A DNA stretch of 64,000 nt. Source: Thiohalocapsa sp. ML1 (GTDB lineage Bacteria > Pseudomonadota > Gammaproteobacteria > Chromatiales > Chromatiaceae). This document shows positions 35,105 to 44,135 of the stretch, in pieces (the stretch's first letter is position 1; each line of letters opens with the position of its first letter). The position numbers and the translations under genes are program-made. The DNA is taken from NCBI RefSeq assembly GCF_001469165.1, contig NZ_JABX01000031.1:1-64000 (forward strand), in the 5' to 3' direction. Below the pieces are notes generated by a model. That model was not told where the DNA came from. It did no database searches and saw nothing but the letters and a program-made list of their open reading frames with translations.

Positions 35105-38100
35105 CGCTCAAGTCGGGCTCGCTGCCCATCGGCGCCGCCGCGTCCTCGACCGGCGCCGCCCGCTCGGCGCTGGCCCCCCGCCACAGCACGTAGATGGCCG
35201 GGATCACGAACAGGCTGAGCAGCGGCGCCGTGATCATGCCGCCGATCATCGGCGCCGCGATGGGCCGCATCACCTCCGAGCCGACGCCGCCGAGCAGCAT
35301 GATCGGCAGCAGCCCCGCGAAGATCGTCGCCACCGTCATCGCCTTCGGTCGGATGCGCAGCACCGCGCCTTCTTCGATGGCGGCCTTGACGTCGTCACGG
35401 CTGTTGAGGCGGCCTTCCGCCTGCCACTGCTTGAGCGCGTTGTCCAGATACACCAGCATCACGACGCCGAACTCGGCGGCGACCCCGGCGAGCGCGATGA
35501 AGCCGACGGCGACCGCCACGGACAGGTTGTAGCCCAACAGATAGATCAGCCAGAACCCGCCCACCAGCGCGAAGGGCAGGGACAGCAGCACCAACAGCGC
35601 CTCGGTGCCGCTGCGGAAGGTCATGTACAGCAGGATGAAGATGATCGCGAGCGTCAGCGGGACCACCTGGTTCAGCCGCGCCTGGGCGCGGGCCATGTAC
35701 TCGTACTGGCCCGACCAGGTCAGCGAATAGCCCGCCGGCAGCGCCACCTGCTCGCGCACCACCTCGCGCGCCTCGCCGATCCAACTGCCGAGATCGCGTC
35801 CGCGGATGTCCACGAAGGTCCAGCCGTTCAGGCGCGCGTTCTCGCTTTTCAGCATCGGCGCGCCATCGACAATGACCACCTCCGCCACCTGGCCCAGCGG
35901 CACCTGGGCGCCGGTGGGCGTCACGATGGGCAGCTCGCGGAGTTCTTGCACGTCGTCGCGCTGCTCGCGCGGGAAGCGGATGTTGATCGGATAGCGCTCC
36001 AGCCCCTCCACGGTGCGGCTCACGTTGATGCCGCCGATCGCTGCGGCCACCAGCCGGTTGATGTCGCTGACGTTGAGCCCGACGCGCGCCGCCGCGACCC
36101 GGTCCGGGCGGATCTCCACGTAGCGCCCGCCGGCCACGCGCTCGGAGAAGGCCGACGCGGTGCCCTCCACGCCGAGCACGGCCCGTTCCACGTCGCGGCC
36201 GATGCGCTCGATGACCTCCAAGTCCGGCCCCGCGATCTTCACGCCCACCGGGGTCTTGATGCCGGTGGCGAGCATATCGATGCGGGTCTTGATGGGCATG
36301 ACCCAGGCGTTGGTGACGCCGGGGATGTCCACGGTCGCGTCCAACTCGTCGATGAGCTGGTCCAGCGTCATGCCCTCGCGCCATTGCGATGGCGGCTTGA
36401 GCTGGATCACCGTCTCGATCATGGTCAGCGGCGCCGGGTCGGTCGCCGTGTCGGCGCGGCCGATCTTGCCGAACACGCGCTCGACCTCCGGCAGGCTCGC
36501 GATGAGCCGGTCGGTCTGCTGCAACAGCTCCTGCGCCTTGCCGATGGAGAGCCCCGGCAGCGTCGTCGGCATGTACATCAGGTCGCCCTCGTAGAGGTCC
36601 GGCATGAACTCGGAGCCCAAGCCCCGGTACCAGTCGGCAAGTACCGGCACGCCGCGGAAGGTCTCGCGCCAGGCGTCGTTCAGCGCCGTCTGCCAGCCCT
36701 CGATGACCTGCACGGCGCCGTGCCGCTTGCTGCCCGCATCCCGTGCCGCGGCTTCGTCGGCGCCAGCGATCATCGAGGTGACCGCCGACGCCCCTTGAAA
36801 CGGCCACTTCAGCGGCGCCAGCAGCCCGCCGACGCCCGCCAGCGGCACCAGCATGCTCAGCATCACCACGAGCGACAGCACGATGGTCGTGCGCGGCAGC
36901 CGCAGCACCAGCCGCAGGGCCGGTCGGTAGAGCCACATGAGCAGCGCGTTCAACGGGTTCTTGTGCTCGTTCGCGATGCGCCCGCGCACCAGATAACCCA
37001 TCAGCACCGGCACCAGCGTCACGGCGAGGCCCGCGGCCGCGGCCATCGCATAGGTCTTGGTATAGGCGAGCGGGCTGAACAGCCGGCCCTCCTGCGCCTG
37101 CAGCGCGAACACCGGCAGGAAGCTCAGCGTGATAATGAGGAGCGTGAAGAAGAGCGCGGGCCCCACCTCCACCGCGGCCTCCGCGATGACCCGCCAGTGC
37201 TCTTCGCCCTTGGGCTGCCGCCCATGCTTCGCCTCATAACGCTCCAGGTGCTTGTGTGCGTTCTCGATCATGACAATGGCCGCATCCAGCCCCGCGCCGA
37301 TGGCGATGGCGATGCCGCCCAAGGACATGATGTTCGCGTTGATGCCCTGCGCCTGCATGACGATGAACGCGACCAGAATGGCGAGCGGCAGGCTCACCAC
37401 CACCACCAGCGACGAGCGCAGATGAAACAGAAACGCCAGGCACGCCAGCACGACGACGATCAGCTCTTCGATGATCTTCGTCTTGAGGTTATTCACGCTG
37501 TCCAAGATCAGCTCGGAGCGGTCATAGGTCTCGACGATCTCCACGCCAGCGGGCAGGCCGGGCTTCAGCTCCTCCAGGCGCTGCTTCACCGCCTCGATGG
37601 TCGCGAGCGCGTTCTCGCCCGCGCGCATCACGATGATGCCGCCGGTGATCTCGCCCTCGCCGTCCAAGTCCCCGATGCCGCGGCGCATCTCCGGGCCGAT
37701 CTGCACCCGTGCGATGTCGCGCAGCAGCACCGGCGTACCGTTCGGCGTCGTGTGCACAGGGATCAGCTCGATGTCCTCGACGGACGTCAGATAGCCGCGG
37801 GTGCGGACCATGTACTCGGCCTCCGCCAGCTCCAGCACGGAGCCGCCGACCTCGCGGTTCGCGTCCTGCACCGCGCTGATCAGCCGCTCCAGCGGGATGC
37901 CGTAGGCGCGGAGCTTCTCGGGGTCGGCGACGATCTGGTACTGGCGCACCATGCCGCCGACCGTGGCGACCTCCGACACCCCGGGCACGGTCTGCAGCTC
38001 GAACTTCAGAAACCAGTTCTGCAGGCTGGTGAGCTGCGCCAGATCGTGCGTGCCGGCGCGGTCCACCAGCGCGTAGCTGTAGACCCAGCCGACGCCGGTC

Positions 38101-38495
38101 GCGTCCGGCCCGATGCGCGGCTGCACGCCCTCGGGCAGGTCCGATGCCGCCTGGTTCAGGTACTCCAGCACCCGCGAGCGCGCCCAATACAGGTCCGTGC
38201 CGTCCTCGAAGATGACGTAGACGTAGGAGTCGCCGAAGAAGCTGTAGCCGCGCACGGCCTGCGCACCCGGCACCGACAGCATCGTGGTGGTGATGGGGTA
38301 GGTCACCTGCTCCTCGACCACGCGCGGCGACTGCCCCGGAAAGCCGGTCTTGATGATGACCTGCACATCGGACAGGTCCGGGATCGCATCGAGCGGCGTC
38401 TGCTTTAACGCCACGATGCCCCAGCCGGTGAGCAGCACCGCCGCGATCAGCACCAGGAAGCGGTTCTTGATGGACCAGAGGATGACGTGGGACAT
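35100..38495 (-). CDS. cusA: CusA-type heavy-metal RND efflux permease
   Basis: A 1131-residue HME-RND permease. The start MSHVILWSIKNRFLVLI and LKQTPLDAIPDLSDVQVIIKT are typical of CusA; the periplasmic metal region MPTTLPGLSIGKAQELLQQ and MPIKTRIDMLATGIKTPVG is conserved, as are TM4 GAGLDAAIVMIENAHKHLE and the TM10-12 block. It exports monovalent copper or silver from periplasm to outside in a CusCBA-like complex. cusB lies upstream, separated by a toxin-antitoxin pair; no cusC or cusF is present. Its stop codon is supplied by a repeat element. Confidence 0.93.
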   Translation of the reverse strand: MSHVILWSIKNRFLVLIAAVLLTGWGIVALKQTPLDAIPDLSDVQVIIKTGFPGQSPRVVEEQVTYPITTTMLSVPGAQAVRGYSFFGDSYVYVIFEDGTDLYWARSRVLEYLNQAASDLPEGVQPRIGPDATGVGWVYSYALVDRAGTHDLAQLTSLQNWFLKFELQTVPGVSEVATVGGMVRQYQIVADPEKLRAYGIPLERLISAVQDANREVGGSVLELAEAEYMVRTRGYLTSVEDIELIPVHTTPNGTPVLLRDIARVQIGPEMRRGIGDLDGEGEITGGIIVMRAGENALATIEAVKQRLEELKPGLPAGVEIVETYDRSELILDSVNNLKTKIIEELIVVVLACLAFLFHLRSSLVVVVSLPLAILVAFIVMQAQGINANIMSLGGIAIAIGAGLDAAIVMIENAHKHLERYEAKHGRQPKGEEHWRVIAEAAVEVGPALFFTLLIITLSFLPVFALQAQEGRLFSPLAYTKTYAMAAAAGLAVTLVPVLMGYLVRGRIANEHKNPLNALLMWLYRPALRLVLRLPRTTIVLSLVVMLSMLVPLAGVGGLLAPLKWPFQGASAVTSMIAGADEAAARDAGSKRHGAVQVIEGWQTALNDAWRETFRGVPVLADWYRGLGSEFMPDLYEGDLMYMPTTLPGLSIGKAQELLQQTDRLIASLPEVERVFGKIGRADTATDPAPLTMIETVIQLKPPSQWREGMTLDQLIDELDATVDIPGVTNAWVMPIKTRIDMLATGIKTPVGVKIAGPDLEVIERIGRDVERAVLGVEGTASAFSERVAGGRYVEIRPDRVAAARVGLNVSDINRLVAAAIGGINVSRTVEGLERYPINIRFPREQRDDVQELRELPIVTPTGAQVPLGQVAEVVIVDGAPMLKSENARLNGWTFVDIRGRDLGSWIGEAREVVREQVALPAGYSLTWSGQYEYMARAQARLNQVVPLTLAIIFILLYMTFRSGTEALLVLLSLPFALVGGFWLIYLLGYNLSVAVAVGFIALAGVAAEFGVVMLVYLDNALKQWQAEGRLNSRDDVKAAIEEGAVLRIRPKAMTVATIFAGLLPIMLLGGVGSEVMRPIAAPMIGGMITAPLLSLFVIPAIYVLWRGASAERAAPVEDAAAPMGSEPDLSG

Positions 38496-38514
38496 GAGCA
38501 GGGGGCGATTCGTG

Positions 38515-38931
38515 TTATCGGATGCCGACCAGGAAGGCTGCCGGCGGCAGGATGGGGATGCCGCGCCAGGGGTGCAGACTGGTCAGGTGCGGATCGCTGG
38601 CGACGATCAGCTCCGCGCCGGCGGCCTCGGCAAGGGCCAGGAACTTGTTGTCCTTTGGATCGGCGCAGTCCGTGACGCTCGAGGTGACGGTCACAAGCGT
38701 CACCTGTTCCCGGAACCCGTCGACGAACGCAGGGCGCAGCGGCGCGGGTGCGTAGCGCTCGAACTTCGGGCGCATGAGCACCGTTTCGAGCTCTGCCAGC
38801 GTCTCGTCCGACGCGCAGACATCGAATTGCAGCAGCGCCCTCTCGAAAGCCAGCGCCGGCACGGACTCCGGGCGGATGGCTGCACTCACGAGCACGCCCG
38901 TATCGATGACGACTCGCCTAGCGAAGCTCAT
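38515..38931 (-). CDS. PIN-domain toxin of a type II toxin-antitoxin pair
   Basis: A 138-residue PIN protein (putative toxin family COG1569). Catalytic acids are visible: Asp10 in VVIDTGVLVSA, Glu44/Glu47 in SDETLAELE, Asp88/Asp91 in DCADPKDNKFLALA and Asp113 in VASDPHL. It would be a Mg-dependent ribonuclease. ATG 38931 overlaps the end of the antitoxin gene by 14 bases, the usual coupling. The pair lies between cusB and cusA on the same strand. Confidence 0.87.
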   Translation of the reverse strand: MSFARRVVIDTGVLVSAAIRPESVPALAFERALLQFDVCASDETLAELETVLMRPKFERYAPAPLRPAFVDGFREQVTLVTVTSSVTDCADPKDNKFLALAEAAGAELIVASDPHLTSLHPWRGIPILPPAAFLVGIR

Positions 38932-39196
38932 GCACGAGCCCGACCACATCGGCGTCCGTCAGTGTCGGGGCAGCCTCCGCCGGCGCCTGCTCGGCGACAT
39001 TACGGCGGTAGCGCGCGTACCAGCGTGTCGCGTCCTCGCGTCGCCGACGCAACGACATCAGCTCCTGCATGTCCGCCTCGGACACGACATAGGCGACGGT
39101 GCGACCGCGGCGCGTCACCTCCACCGGCTCGCGTTGGGCGCGGTCAATGAGCTCCCCGAAGCGGTTCTGGGCCTCGGCCGACGTGACAGTGACCAT
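38918..39196 (-). CDS. Phd/YefM-type antitoxin
   Basis: A 92-residue protein with the Phd/YefM signature at its N-terminus: MVTVTSAEAQNRFGELIDRA, then PVEVTRRGRTVAYVVSEADMQEL. The N-terminal half should bind DNA and autoregulate; the C-terminal half (EQAPAEAAPTLTDADVVGLVHELR) would wrap the PIN toxin. It starts about 70 bases after cusB stops, and the ATG is preceded by GGAGAAA. TTTAGTCGATTAGACAG just upstream is AT-rich relative to the surroundings and may hold its own promoter. Confidence 0.87.
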   Translation of the reverse strand: MVTVTSAEAQNRFGELIDRAQREPVEVTRRGRTVAYVVSEADMQELMSLRRRREDATRWYARYRRNVAEQAPAEAAPTLTDADVVGLVHELR

Positions 39197-39264
39197 GGAT
39201 TTCTCCTCGACTTGGGTGTTTTGGCTAATTTAGTCGATTAGACAGGGCTTGTGCCCTGCGCGGG

Positions 39265-40542
39265 CTACGGCTCCCCCATCCGCATGAAGCTCGCCTGAAG
39301 ATTCGACTCCGAATCGATCAGGAACTGCCCGGACACCACCACTTCATCGCCGGCCTCGAGGCCGGAGAGAATCTCCACCTCGCCGCCGCGCTGCATGCCG
39401 ATTGCGACATCGACGGGCTGGAAGCGGCCGTCGCCCTGCGCCAGCACGACGCTCTCGCGCTCGCCGGTGACGATGACGGCCTCCGCCGGCACCTTCAGCA
39501 CGTCGCGCTTCGGCCCGCCGTAGATGACCACGTCGGCGAACATGTTGGGCTTGAGCGCGAGGCCCGGGTTGTCGAACACGAGCCGCACCTTGAGCGTGCG
39601 CGTCGTCGGGTCGAGCTCGGGATAGAGGTAATCCACCTTGCCCTCCCAGGTTCGGCCCGGGCGGGCGGGTACGGTCATCTCGGCGCTCAGGCCCTCGCTC
39701 AGCCAGTCGATCTGCTGCTCGTAGATGTCCACCATCACCCAGACGCGGCTTAGGTCCGCGATGCTGAACAGCTCGCTCGCCTCGGTCACGTACATGCCGT
39801 CGCGGGCCGTCATCTGCGTCACGATGCCGTCGATGGGGGCGCGGATCGGGATGCGGTTGCGCGGCTCGCCGGTCTGCTCGATCTCGCGGATGATGTCGTC
39901 CGGCACGTCCAAGAGCCTGAGAATGTTCCGCGCCTTGTCCTCGCTGACGCGGCGCTGGCCGCCCGTGCGATCCTGCGCCAGCAGGAAGTCCACCTGCGCG
40001 GACAGGATCTGCGGCGCATAGAGCTCGGCCAAGCGCTGGCCGCTTTTCACCGGCTCGCCCTCGGCGCGCAGGTCCAGGGTCTCGATCCAGCCGGCCGCGC
40101 GCGGGTGCACGTGCGCGAGCCGAGTCTCGTCGTACTCGATGCGCCCGACGGTCTTGATGTATTTCCACAGCGTGCCGCGCTCGGCCTTCGCCGTGCGCAC
40201 GCCGAGCGTCTGGATCACGGCCGGCGTCAGCGCCACCTCGGGCCGCTTGCCCGCCATCGGGTCCAGCCGCCTGGCCACCAGGTCCATGCCGCAAATGGGG
40301 CAGTCGCCGGGCTCGTCCCTGACGATCTGCGGATGCATCGGGCAGACGTACCTCGGGTCCATGTGCTTCGCCGCGTGCTCCAGCGCCGTGTCGTCCAGGA
40401 CCTCGGCAAGGTCTTCGCTCGGCGCATCGGTCTCGGTGCAGCCGGACAAGGCCAGCAGCAGCGCCGCGGACGGCAGGCAGAGCGTCAAGCACAGCGTCAA
40501 GGCGGCGCCACGGCGGCGCCCTTGGCTTGGGGTCATCGACAT
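39265..40542 (-). CDS. cusB: CusB-type efflux adaptor with heavy-metal-binding domain
   Basis: About 425 residues from ATG 40542, chosen because GGAG lies 6 bases before it. A lipobox ALSGC places the lipidated Cys at residue 35. A heavy-metal-binding (YHS-like) domain follows: [21 protein letters not shown] with Cys67, Cys81 and Cys84. Then come a barrel-sandwich region ([24 protein letters not shown]), a helical hairpin and [14 protein letters not shown]. It links CusA to an outer-membrane channel and passes copper or silver to CusA. The SilB/CusB metal-binding Met residues cannot be judged with certainty by eye. Confidence 0.92.
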   Translation of the reverse strand: MSMTPSQGRRRGAALTLCLTLCLPSAALLLALSGCTETDAPSEDLAEVLDDTALEHAAKHMDPRYVCPMHPQIVRDEPGDCPICGMDLVARRLDPMAGKRPEVALTPAVIQTLGVRTAKAERGTLWKYIKTVGRIEYDETRLAHVHPRAAGWIETLDLRAEGEPVKSGQRLAELYAPQILSAQVDFLLAQDRTGGQRRVSEDKARNILRLLDVPDDIIREIEQTGEPRNRIPIRAPIDGIVTQMTARDGMYVTEASELFSIADLSRVWVMVDIYEQQIDWLSEGLSAEMTVPARPGRTWEGKVDYLYPELDPTTRTLKVRLVFDNPGLALKPNMFADVVIYGGPKRDVLKVPAEAVIVTGERESVVLAQGDGRFQPVDVAIGMQRGGEVEILSGLEAGDEVVVSGQFLIDSESNLQASFMRMGEP

Positions 40543-40637
40543 GCTCATCTCCGATTGCACCGCCACCGGCGACCGGCTGCGGCAGAGATCCAAGACCACG
40601 GGCCGCACGAGCGTGCGCCACCGCGGACGTTTTCAAC

Positions 40638-41024
40638 TCAAGCGGAGAGGGAGCGGGGCGGACGCAGCAGGCAGTCCGGAGAGGGGCTCAGGGGGTGGAC
40701 GCTAATCTTGCCGTCCGGCAGGTCGGGTTGTGGCACGGCAAGCACCGGCAGCTCGACGCCGACTAGGTGCCAGCCGGCGGCCACAACGCCCAAGTTGCAC
40801 TTCTGGCAGGAGGCGTCCGTGTCCGACGCGGCCGTGGCAGCGCCGTGCCCGATTGTATCGGGCCCGGCCGCGAGGGCCATGTGCGGGCAGCCCACGGTGG
40901 AGGTCCCGTCCGCCGCATGCACGCAGCCGAGCACGTTGCCCGCGAAGAGCTGCAGATTCAGCAGCAGCACGCAGAGCACGGCAGCGAGGTGTCGGTGACG
41001 GTCGGGCATGGGAGTAATGTGCAT
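40638..41024 (-). CDS. small secreted Cys-containing protein upstream of cusB
   Basis: A 128-residue protein with a signal peptide (HLAAVLCVLLLNLQLFAGNVLG) and four cysteines in the mature region, arranged as VLGC, TVGCPHM and ASCQKCN, suggesting metal binding. ATG 41024 is used; ATG 41009 is also possible. A longer frame to 41282 would read through a repeat array and is rejected. It is 95 bases upstream of cusB on the same strand, a position often taken by small copper-resistance proteins (DUF2946/CopL-like). The family assignment is tentative. Confidence 0.65.
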   Translation of the reverse strand: MHITPMPDRHRHLAAVLCVLLLNLQLFAGNVLGCVHAADGTSTVGCPHMALAAGPDTIGHGAATAASDTDASCQKCNLGVVAAGWHLVGVELPVLAVPQPDLPDGKISVHPLSPSPDCLLRPPRSLSA

Positions 41025-41115
41025 GCTCCGCCGGGGCTGTGCAAGGGGGCCGCCTGCCGGAGCGCGAGCGCCCGGCCGGAGTGTCGGCCTCCCGGCCGAC
41101 ACGGCTTTGACTGCA

Positions 41116-41166
41116 AGGGCCGAGGGCCAAGGGCCAAGGGGAGCCCCCTCGGCCCTTGGCCCTTGG
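41116..41166. repeat. heptamer hairpin GGCCGAG/GGCCAAG
   Basis: Units GGGCCGA-GGGCCAA-GGGCCAA on one side and CTCGGCC-CTTGGCC-CTTGG on the other form a stem of about 23 bp with a loop of a few bases. Followed by GGTTCA and, 35 bases on, by the head at 41201-41240, the same order as in the copies at 56418 and 56616. Confidence 0.92.
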
Positions 41167-41200
41167 TTCACCTGCGGCGACGAATGGATTGCGCAAGCAA

Positions 41201-41240
41201 GTGCTCCGCGTCCTAGTCGTTCTGAGGCTTCGCCTCGCTG
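41201..41240 (-). repeat. head module overlapping the TSUP gene end
   Basis: GTGCTCCGCGTCC at 41201, then TTCTGAGGCTTCGCCTCGC at 41220-41238, matching the consensus head. Read on the minus strand it encodes the last residues SEAKPQND and the TAG stop of the TSUP permease. Confidence 0.8.
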
Positions 41241-42019
41241 GTCGGCGCCTCGGCCGCTGCGCCTGGCGCATACTGCTGCCACAGCAGGTGCACGGACACG
41301 GCCAGCGAAGCAGCCACCAGCGCCGGGCGCACGAGCCGCGCGCCGTGGGCCAGCACCAGATGTGCGCCGAGCCAGCCGCCGATGAATTGCCCGGCGGCCA
41401 TGGCTAGCCCGATGGCCCAGACCACCTGGCCGCCGAGGATGAAGAAGATCAGCGCCGCCAGGTTGCTCGTGAAGTTCAAGAGCTTGGCATGGGCGGTCGC
41501 ACGCCGCAGGTTATAGCCGAGCAGCGCCACATAACCGATCGCGAAGAAGGTGCCGGTGCCGGGGCCGAAGAAGCCGTCGTAGAAGCCCGCCGCGCTGCCC
41601 ACCGTCAGCGCAAACAGCACATCGCCGATGCGCCGGCGCGAGTCCAGGTCCGACACCCGTGGCGAGAACAGGAAATACAGCGCAAAGCCGATCAGGAGCA
41701 GCGGCACCAGCCCCGCCAGCAGATCCCGCGCCAGCACCTGCACGGCCACGGCGCCCAAGGCCGCACCGACAAAGGTAGAGACCACGGCCAGCGCGGCGGC
41801 GCGAAGGTCAATGGCCCGGGCGCGCAGAAAGCGCGCCGTCGCCGCGAAGGAGCCGAAGACGGCCTGGGCCTTGTTGGTCGCCAGCGCCTCCACCGGCGAG
41901 AGCCCGACCCACAGCAGCGCCGGCACCGTGATGAGCCCGCCGCCGCCGGCCATCGCATCGATGCCGCCCGCGACCAGTGCGATGCCGAACAGCAGGGCGG
42001 CGAGCTCCAAGGTTTCCAT
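41213..42019 (-). CDS. TSUP family permease (TauE/SafE, YfcA-like)
   Basis: A 268-residue protein with about eight membrane helices. The two family repeats are visible: GGIDAMAGGGGLITVPALL with LSPVEALATNKAQAVFGS in the first half and SAAGFYDGFFGPGTGTFFAIG with RRATAHAKLLNFTSN in the second. TSUP members move sulfite, sulfonates, thiosulfate or other organic anions; in a sulfur oxidiser a sulfur compound is plausible but not shown. The last nine codons and stop lie within a dispersed repeat. It diverges from the HAD gene with only 27 bases between the starts. Confidence 0.9.
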   Translation of the reverse strand: METLELAALLFGIALVAGGIDAMAGGGGLITVPALLWVGLSPVEALATNKAQAVFGSFAATARFLRARAIDLRAAALAVVSTFVGAALGAVAVQVLARDLLAGLVPLLLIGFALYFLFSPRVSDLDSRRRIGDVLFALTVGSAAGFYDGFFGPGTGTFFAIGYVALLGYNLRRATAHAKLLNFTSNLAALIFFILGGQVVWAIGLAMAAGQFIGGWLGAHLVLAHGARLVRPALVAASLAVSVHLLWQQYAPGAAAEAPTSEAKPQND

Positions 42020-42046
42020 TGTCTACAACCAGCAGAGGGCGGTGAA

Positions 42047-42688
42047 TTGGACAGCAGGGCGGGCTACCGGCTCGTGATCTTCGACTTCGACGGCACGCTC
42101 GCGGACAGCTTCCCGTGGCTCGCGGCGGAGCTGAACGCCGTCGCCGCGCGCTGGCGCTTCAAGCCCGTGGCGCCCGGCGAGTCGGAGCGGCTACGGCAGC
42201 AAAGCGCGCGGGAGATCCTACGCCACTTGTGCGTCCCCGCGTGGAAGCTGCCGCTGGTAGCCGCGGACCTGCGCCGGCGCATGACGGCGGACATCGACGC
42301 CATCCGGCGCTTCGACGGTGTCGACGCCATGCTCGGGCGGCTACAGGGCGCCGGCATCGAGCTCGGCATCGCGACCTCGAACAGCGCGGAGAACGTGCGC
42401 CGAGTGCTCGGCCCCGCCTGCCTGCGCTGCATCCGGCGGCTCGAGACCGGCGCGTCCATCCACGGCAAGGGCGTGCGCCTGCTGCGCATGCAGCGGGCGG
42501 CGGGCGTCGCGCCTGAGCAGGTGCTCTACATCGGCGACGAGCTCCGCGACATCGAGGCCGCCCGCAAGGCCGGCGTCGGCGCCGGCGCCGTCGGCTGGGG
42601 CTACAACCGCCCGGAGGCGCTTCAACGCGCGCGCCCGGACCTGTTCTTCGACAACATCCACGACATCGCCACCCGCCTGACCCCCTGA
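42047..42688 (+). CDS. HAD hydrolase, phosphoglycolate-phosphatase-like
   Basis: About 213 residues from TTG 42047, which has AGAGGG 7 bases upstream; GTG 42074 is an alternative. Motif I is IFDFDGTLADS (Asp13, Asp15), motif II is IATSNSAENV, the Lys is in IHGKGVRLL, and motif III is YIGDELRDIEAARKAG. The cap (residues about 20-95) is helical, as in Gph-type enzymes. It dephosphorylates a small metabolite; substrate unknown. The much longer frame starting at 41489 is antisense to TSUP and is rejected. Confidence 0.87.
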   Translation: MDSRAGYRLVIFDFDGTLADSFPWLAAELNAVAARWRFKPVAPGESERLRQQSAREILRHLCVPAWKLPLVAADLRRRMTADIDAIRRFDGVDAMLGRLQGAGIELGIATSNSAENVRRVLGPACLRCIRRLETGASIHGKGVRLLRMQRAAGVAPEQVLYIGDELRDIEAARKAGVGAGAVGWGYNRPEALQRARPDLFFDNIHDIATRLTP

Positions 42689-42805
42689 CTTCCGGCCTGT
42701 CGGTGTCCCGCCGACGACCCGCCCGACAACCGCCCAAACGCCCCTGCAAACCTGTCCACACCGCGCTATCGTGTGCCCCTGCGCCCCCAGCCCAGCGGAG
42801 CAACC

Positions 42806-43780
42806 GTGACCACCACCGACCCGAGCCTGCGCCCCCTCGACCCCGCCCGCTTCCGCGGCTGCCTGCTGGGCCTCGCCGCCGGCGATGCGCTCGGTACAAC
42901 GCTGGAGTTCAAGCCCCCCGGCAGCTTCACGCCCATCACGGACATGCTGGGCGGCGGCCCCTTCCGGCTGCAACCCGGACAATGGACCGACGACACCTCC
43001 ATGGCGCTCTGCCTCGCCGAGAGCCTCATCGAGCAGGGCGGCTTCGACGCGGCCGACCAGATGCGGCGTTACCTGCGCTGGCGCGACGAGGGGCACCTGA
43101 GCAGCACCGGGCGCTGCTTCGACATCGGCAACACCGTCGGCGCCGCGCTCGCACGTTTCCGGCAGACGCAAGACCCCTTCGCCGGCAGCGACCACCCGCG
43201 TAGCGCCGGCAACGGCAGCCTTATGCGCCTAGGCCCGGTGCCCATGCGCTGGGCCGCGGAGCCGGAAATGGCCATCGCCCGCGCCGCAGACAGCTCCCGC
43301 ACCACGCACGCCGCGCGCACCTGCATCGACGCTTGCCGTTACATGGCGGCGCTCATCGTCGGCGCGCTGCACGGCGAGCCTAAAGAACGCCTGCTCGCAC
43401 CGCGCTTCAGCCCCGTGCCCGGCCTCTGGGACCGAGACCCGCTGTGCCCCGAGGTCGCCGCCGTCGCCGCCGGCTCCTTCCGTGCCAAAGCGCCGCCTGC
43501 CATCCGCGGCACCGGCTACGTCGTCGACGCGCTGGAGGCCGCCCTCTGGGCCTTCGCGACCACCGACAGCTTTGTCGAAGGGGCGCTTGCGGCCGTCAAC
43601 TTAGGCGACGACGCCGACACCACCGGCGCCATCTACGGCCAGCTCGCCGGCGCCCACCACGGCATCGACGGTATCCCAGAGACATGGCGGGAGTGCATCG
43701 CCGCGGCGGAGCTGATCCTCGATTTCGCTGATCGGTTGGGGGAGGGTGCTAGGGGGAAGGGGCTAGGGGCTAGGGGCTAG
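42806..43780 (+). CDS. ADP-ribosylglycohydrolase (ARH/DraG family)
   Basis: About 324 residues from GTG 42806 (GGAG 6 bases upstream). FRGCLLGLAAGDALGTTLEF opens the domain; the two metal-binding segments are GQWTDDTSMALCLAES (about 58-73) and VNLGDDADTTGAIYGQLAGA (about 265-284). The family removes ADP-ribose from proteins, nucleic acids or small molecules with a dinuclear Mg site. The last residues, GEGARGKGLGARG, are translated from a GGGGCTA heptamer array and the stop is a TAG inside that array, so the natural C-terminus has probably been replaced. No ADP-ribosyltransferase gene is adjacent. Confidence 0.9.
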   Translation: MTTTDPSLRPLDPARFRGCLLGLAAGDALGTTLEFKPPGSFTPITDMLGGGPFRLQPGQWTDDTSMALCLAESLIEQGGFDAADQMRRYLRWRDEGHLSSTGRCFDIGNTVGAALARFRQTQDPFAGSDHPRSAGNGSLMRLGPVPMRWAAEPEMAIARAADSSRTTHAARTCIDACRYMAALIVGALHGEPKERLLAPRFSPVPGLWDRDPLCPEVAAVAAGSFRAKAPPAIRGTGYVVDALEAALWAFATTDSFVEGALAAVNLGDDADTTGAIYGQLAGAHHGIDGIPETWRECIAAAELILDFADRLGEGARGKGLGARG

Positions 43781-43800
43781 GGGCTAGGGGCTAGGGGCTA
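43759..43800. repeat. heptamer array GGGGCTA x6
   Basis: Six perfect 7-base units beginning inside the last codons of the ADP-ribosylglycohydrolase gene. The sequence before it, GGGAAGGGGCTAG, is the same as at the end of the ROK gene near 25780-25792 (other strand). Confidence 0.95.
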
Positions 43801-43836
43801 GGAGAGCTCGACACCGCGCCGGCACGGACTGGGAGC

Positions 43837-44135
43837 GCCGGCTTTCAGCCGGCTTCGCGTGCCGGGGGCTCAATGCCCCCGGCGCGCGATCTGCGGCGCG
43901 GGAGCCGGGCGCTTGCCCATGCCGCGCCGCCGAGCGGACGACTGCGCATGCGCCCTCTTATCGACCCAGACGCCGCCGACGCGGCATCGAGCCGCGCCGG
44001 CGCCGAGCCGGCTGGAAAGCCGGCGATCCCAGTCAGCCGCGCCGGCGCCGGAGCCGGGCCGGAGAGCCGACCTCCAGGTCGGCTCGGCACACGCAACATC
44101 GCGCTCTGTCGCCGTGTTGACCTGGAGGTCAACAC
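43837..44135. repeat. cluster of short perfect palindromes
   Basis: The gene-free stretch after the ADP-ribosylglycohydrolase gene holds at least four perfect hairpins: GCCGGCT/AGCCGGC at 43837-43853; GCCGGGGGC/GCCCCCGGC at 43861-43883; GAGCCGACCT/AGGTCGGCTC at 44064-44085; GTGTTGACCT/AGGTCAACAC at 44114-44135. The motif GGGAGCGCCGGCTTT near 43831 recurs inverted near 44020. A degraded heptamer copy (TCGGCCCTCGGCCC) follows at about 44220-44237. No gene is seen here. Confidence 0.85.

Noticed and set aside
35082-38408. 1108-codon plus-strand frame over cusA
   Set aside because: Antisense frame of a clearly recognised RND gene; composition (Arg, His, Gln, Asp runs) is typical of such shadows.
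41489-42046. Upstream extension of the HAD phosphatase frame
   Set aside because: It is antisense to the TSUP permease; HAD similarity begins only after TTG 42047, which has its own ribosome binding site.
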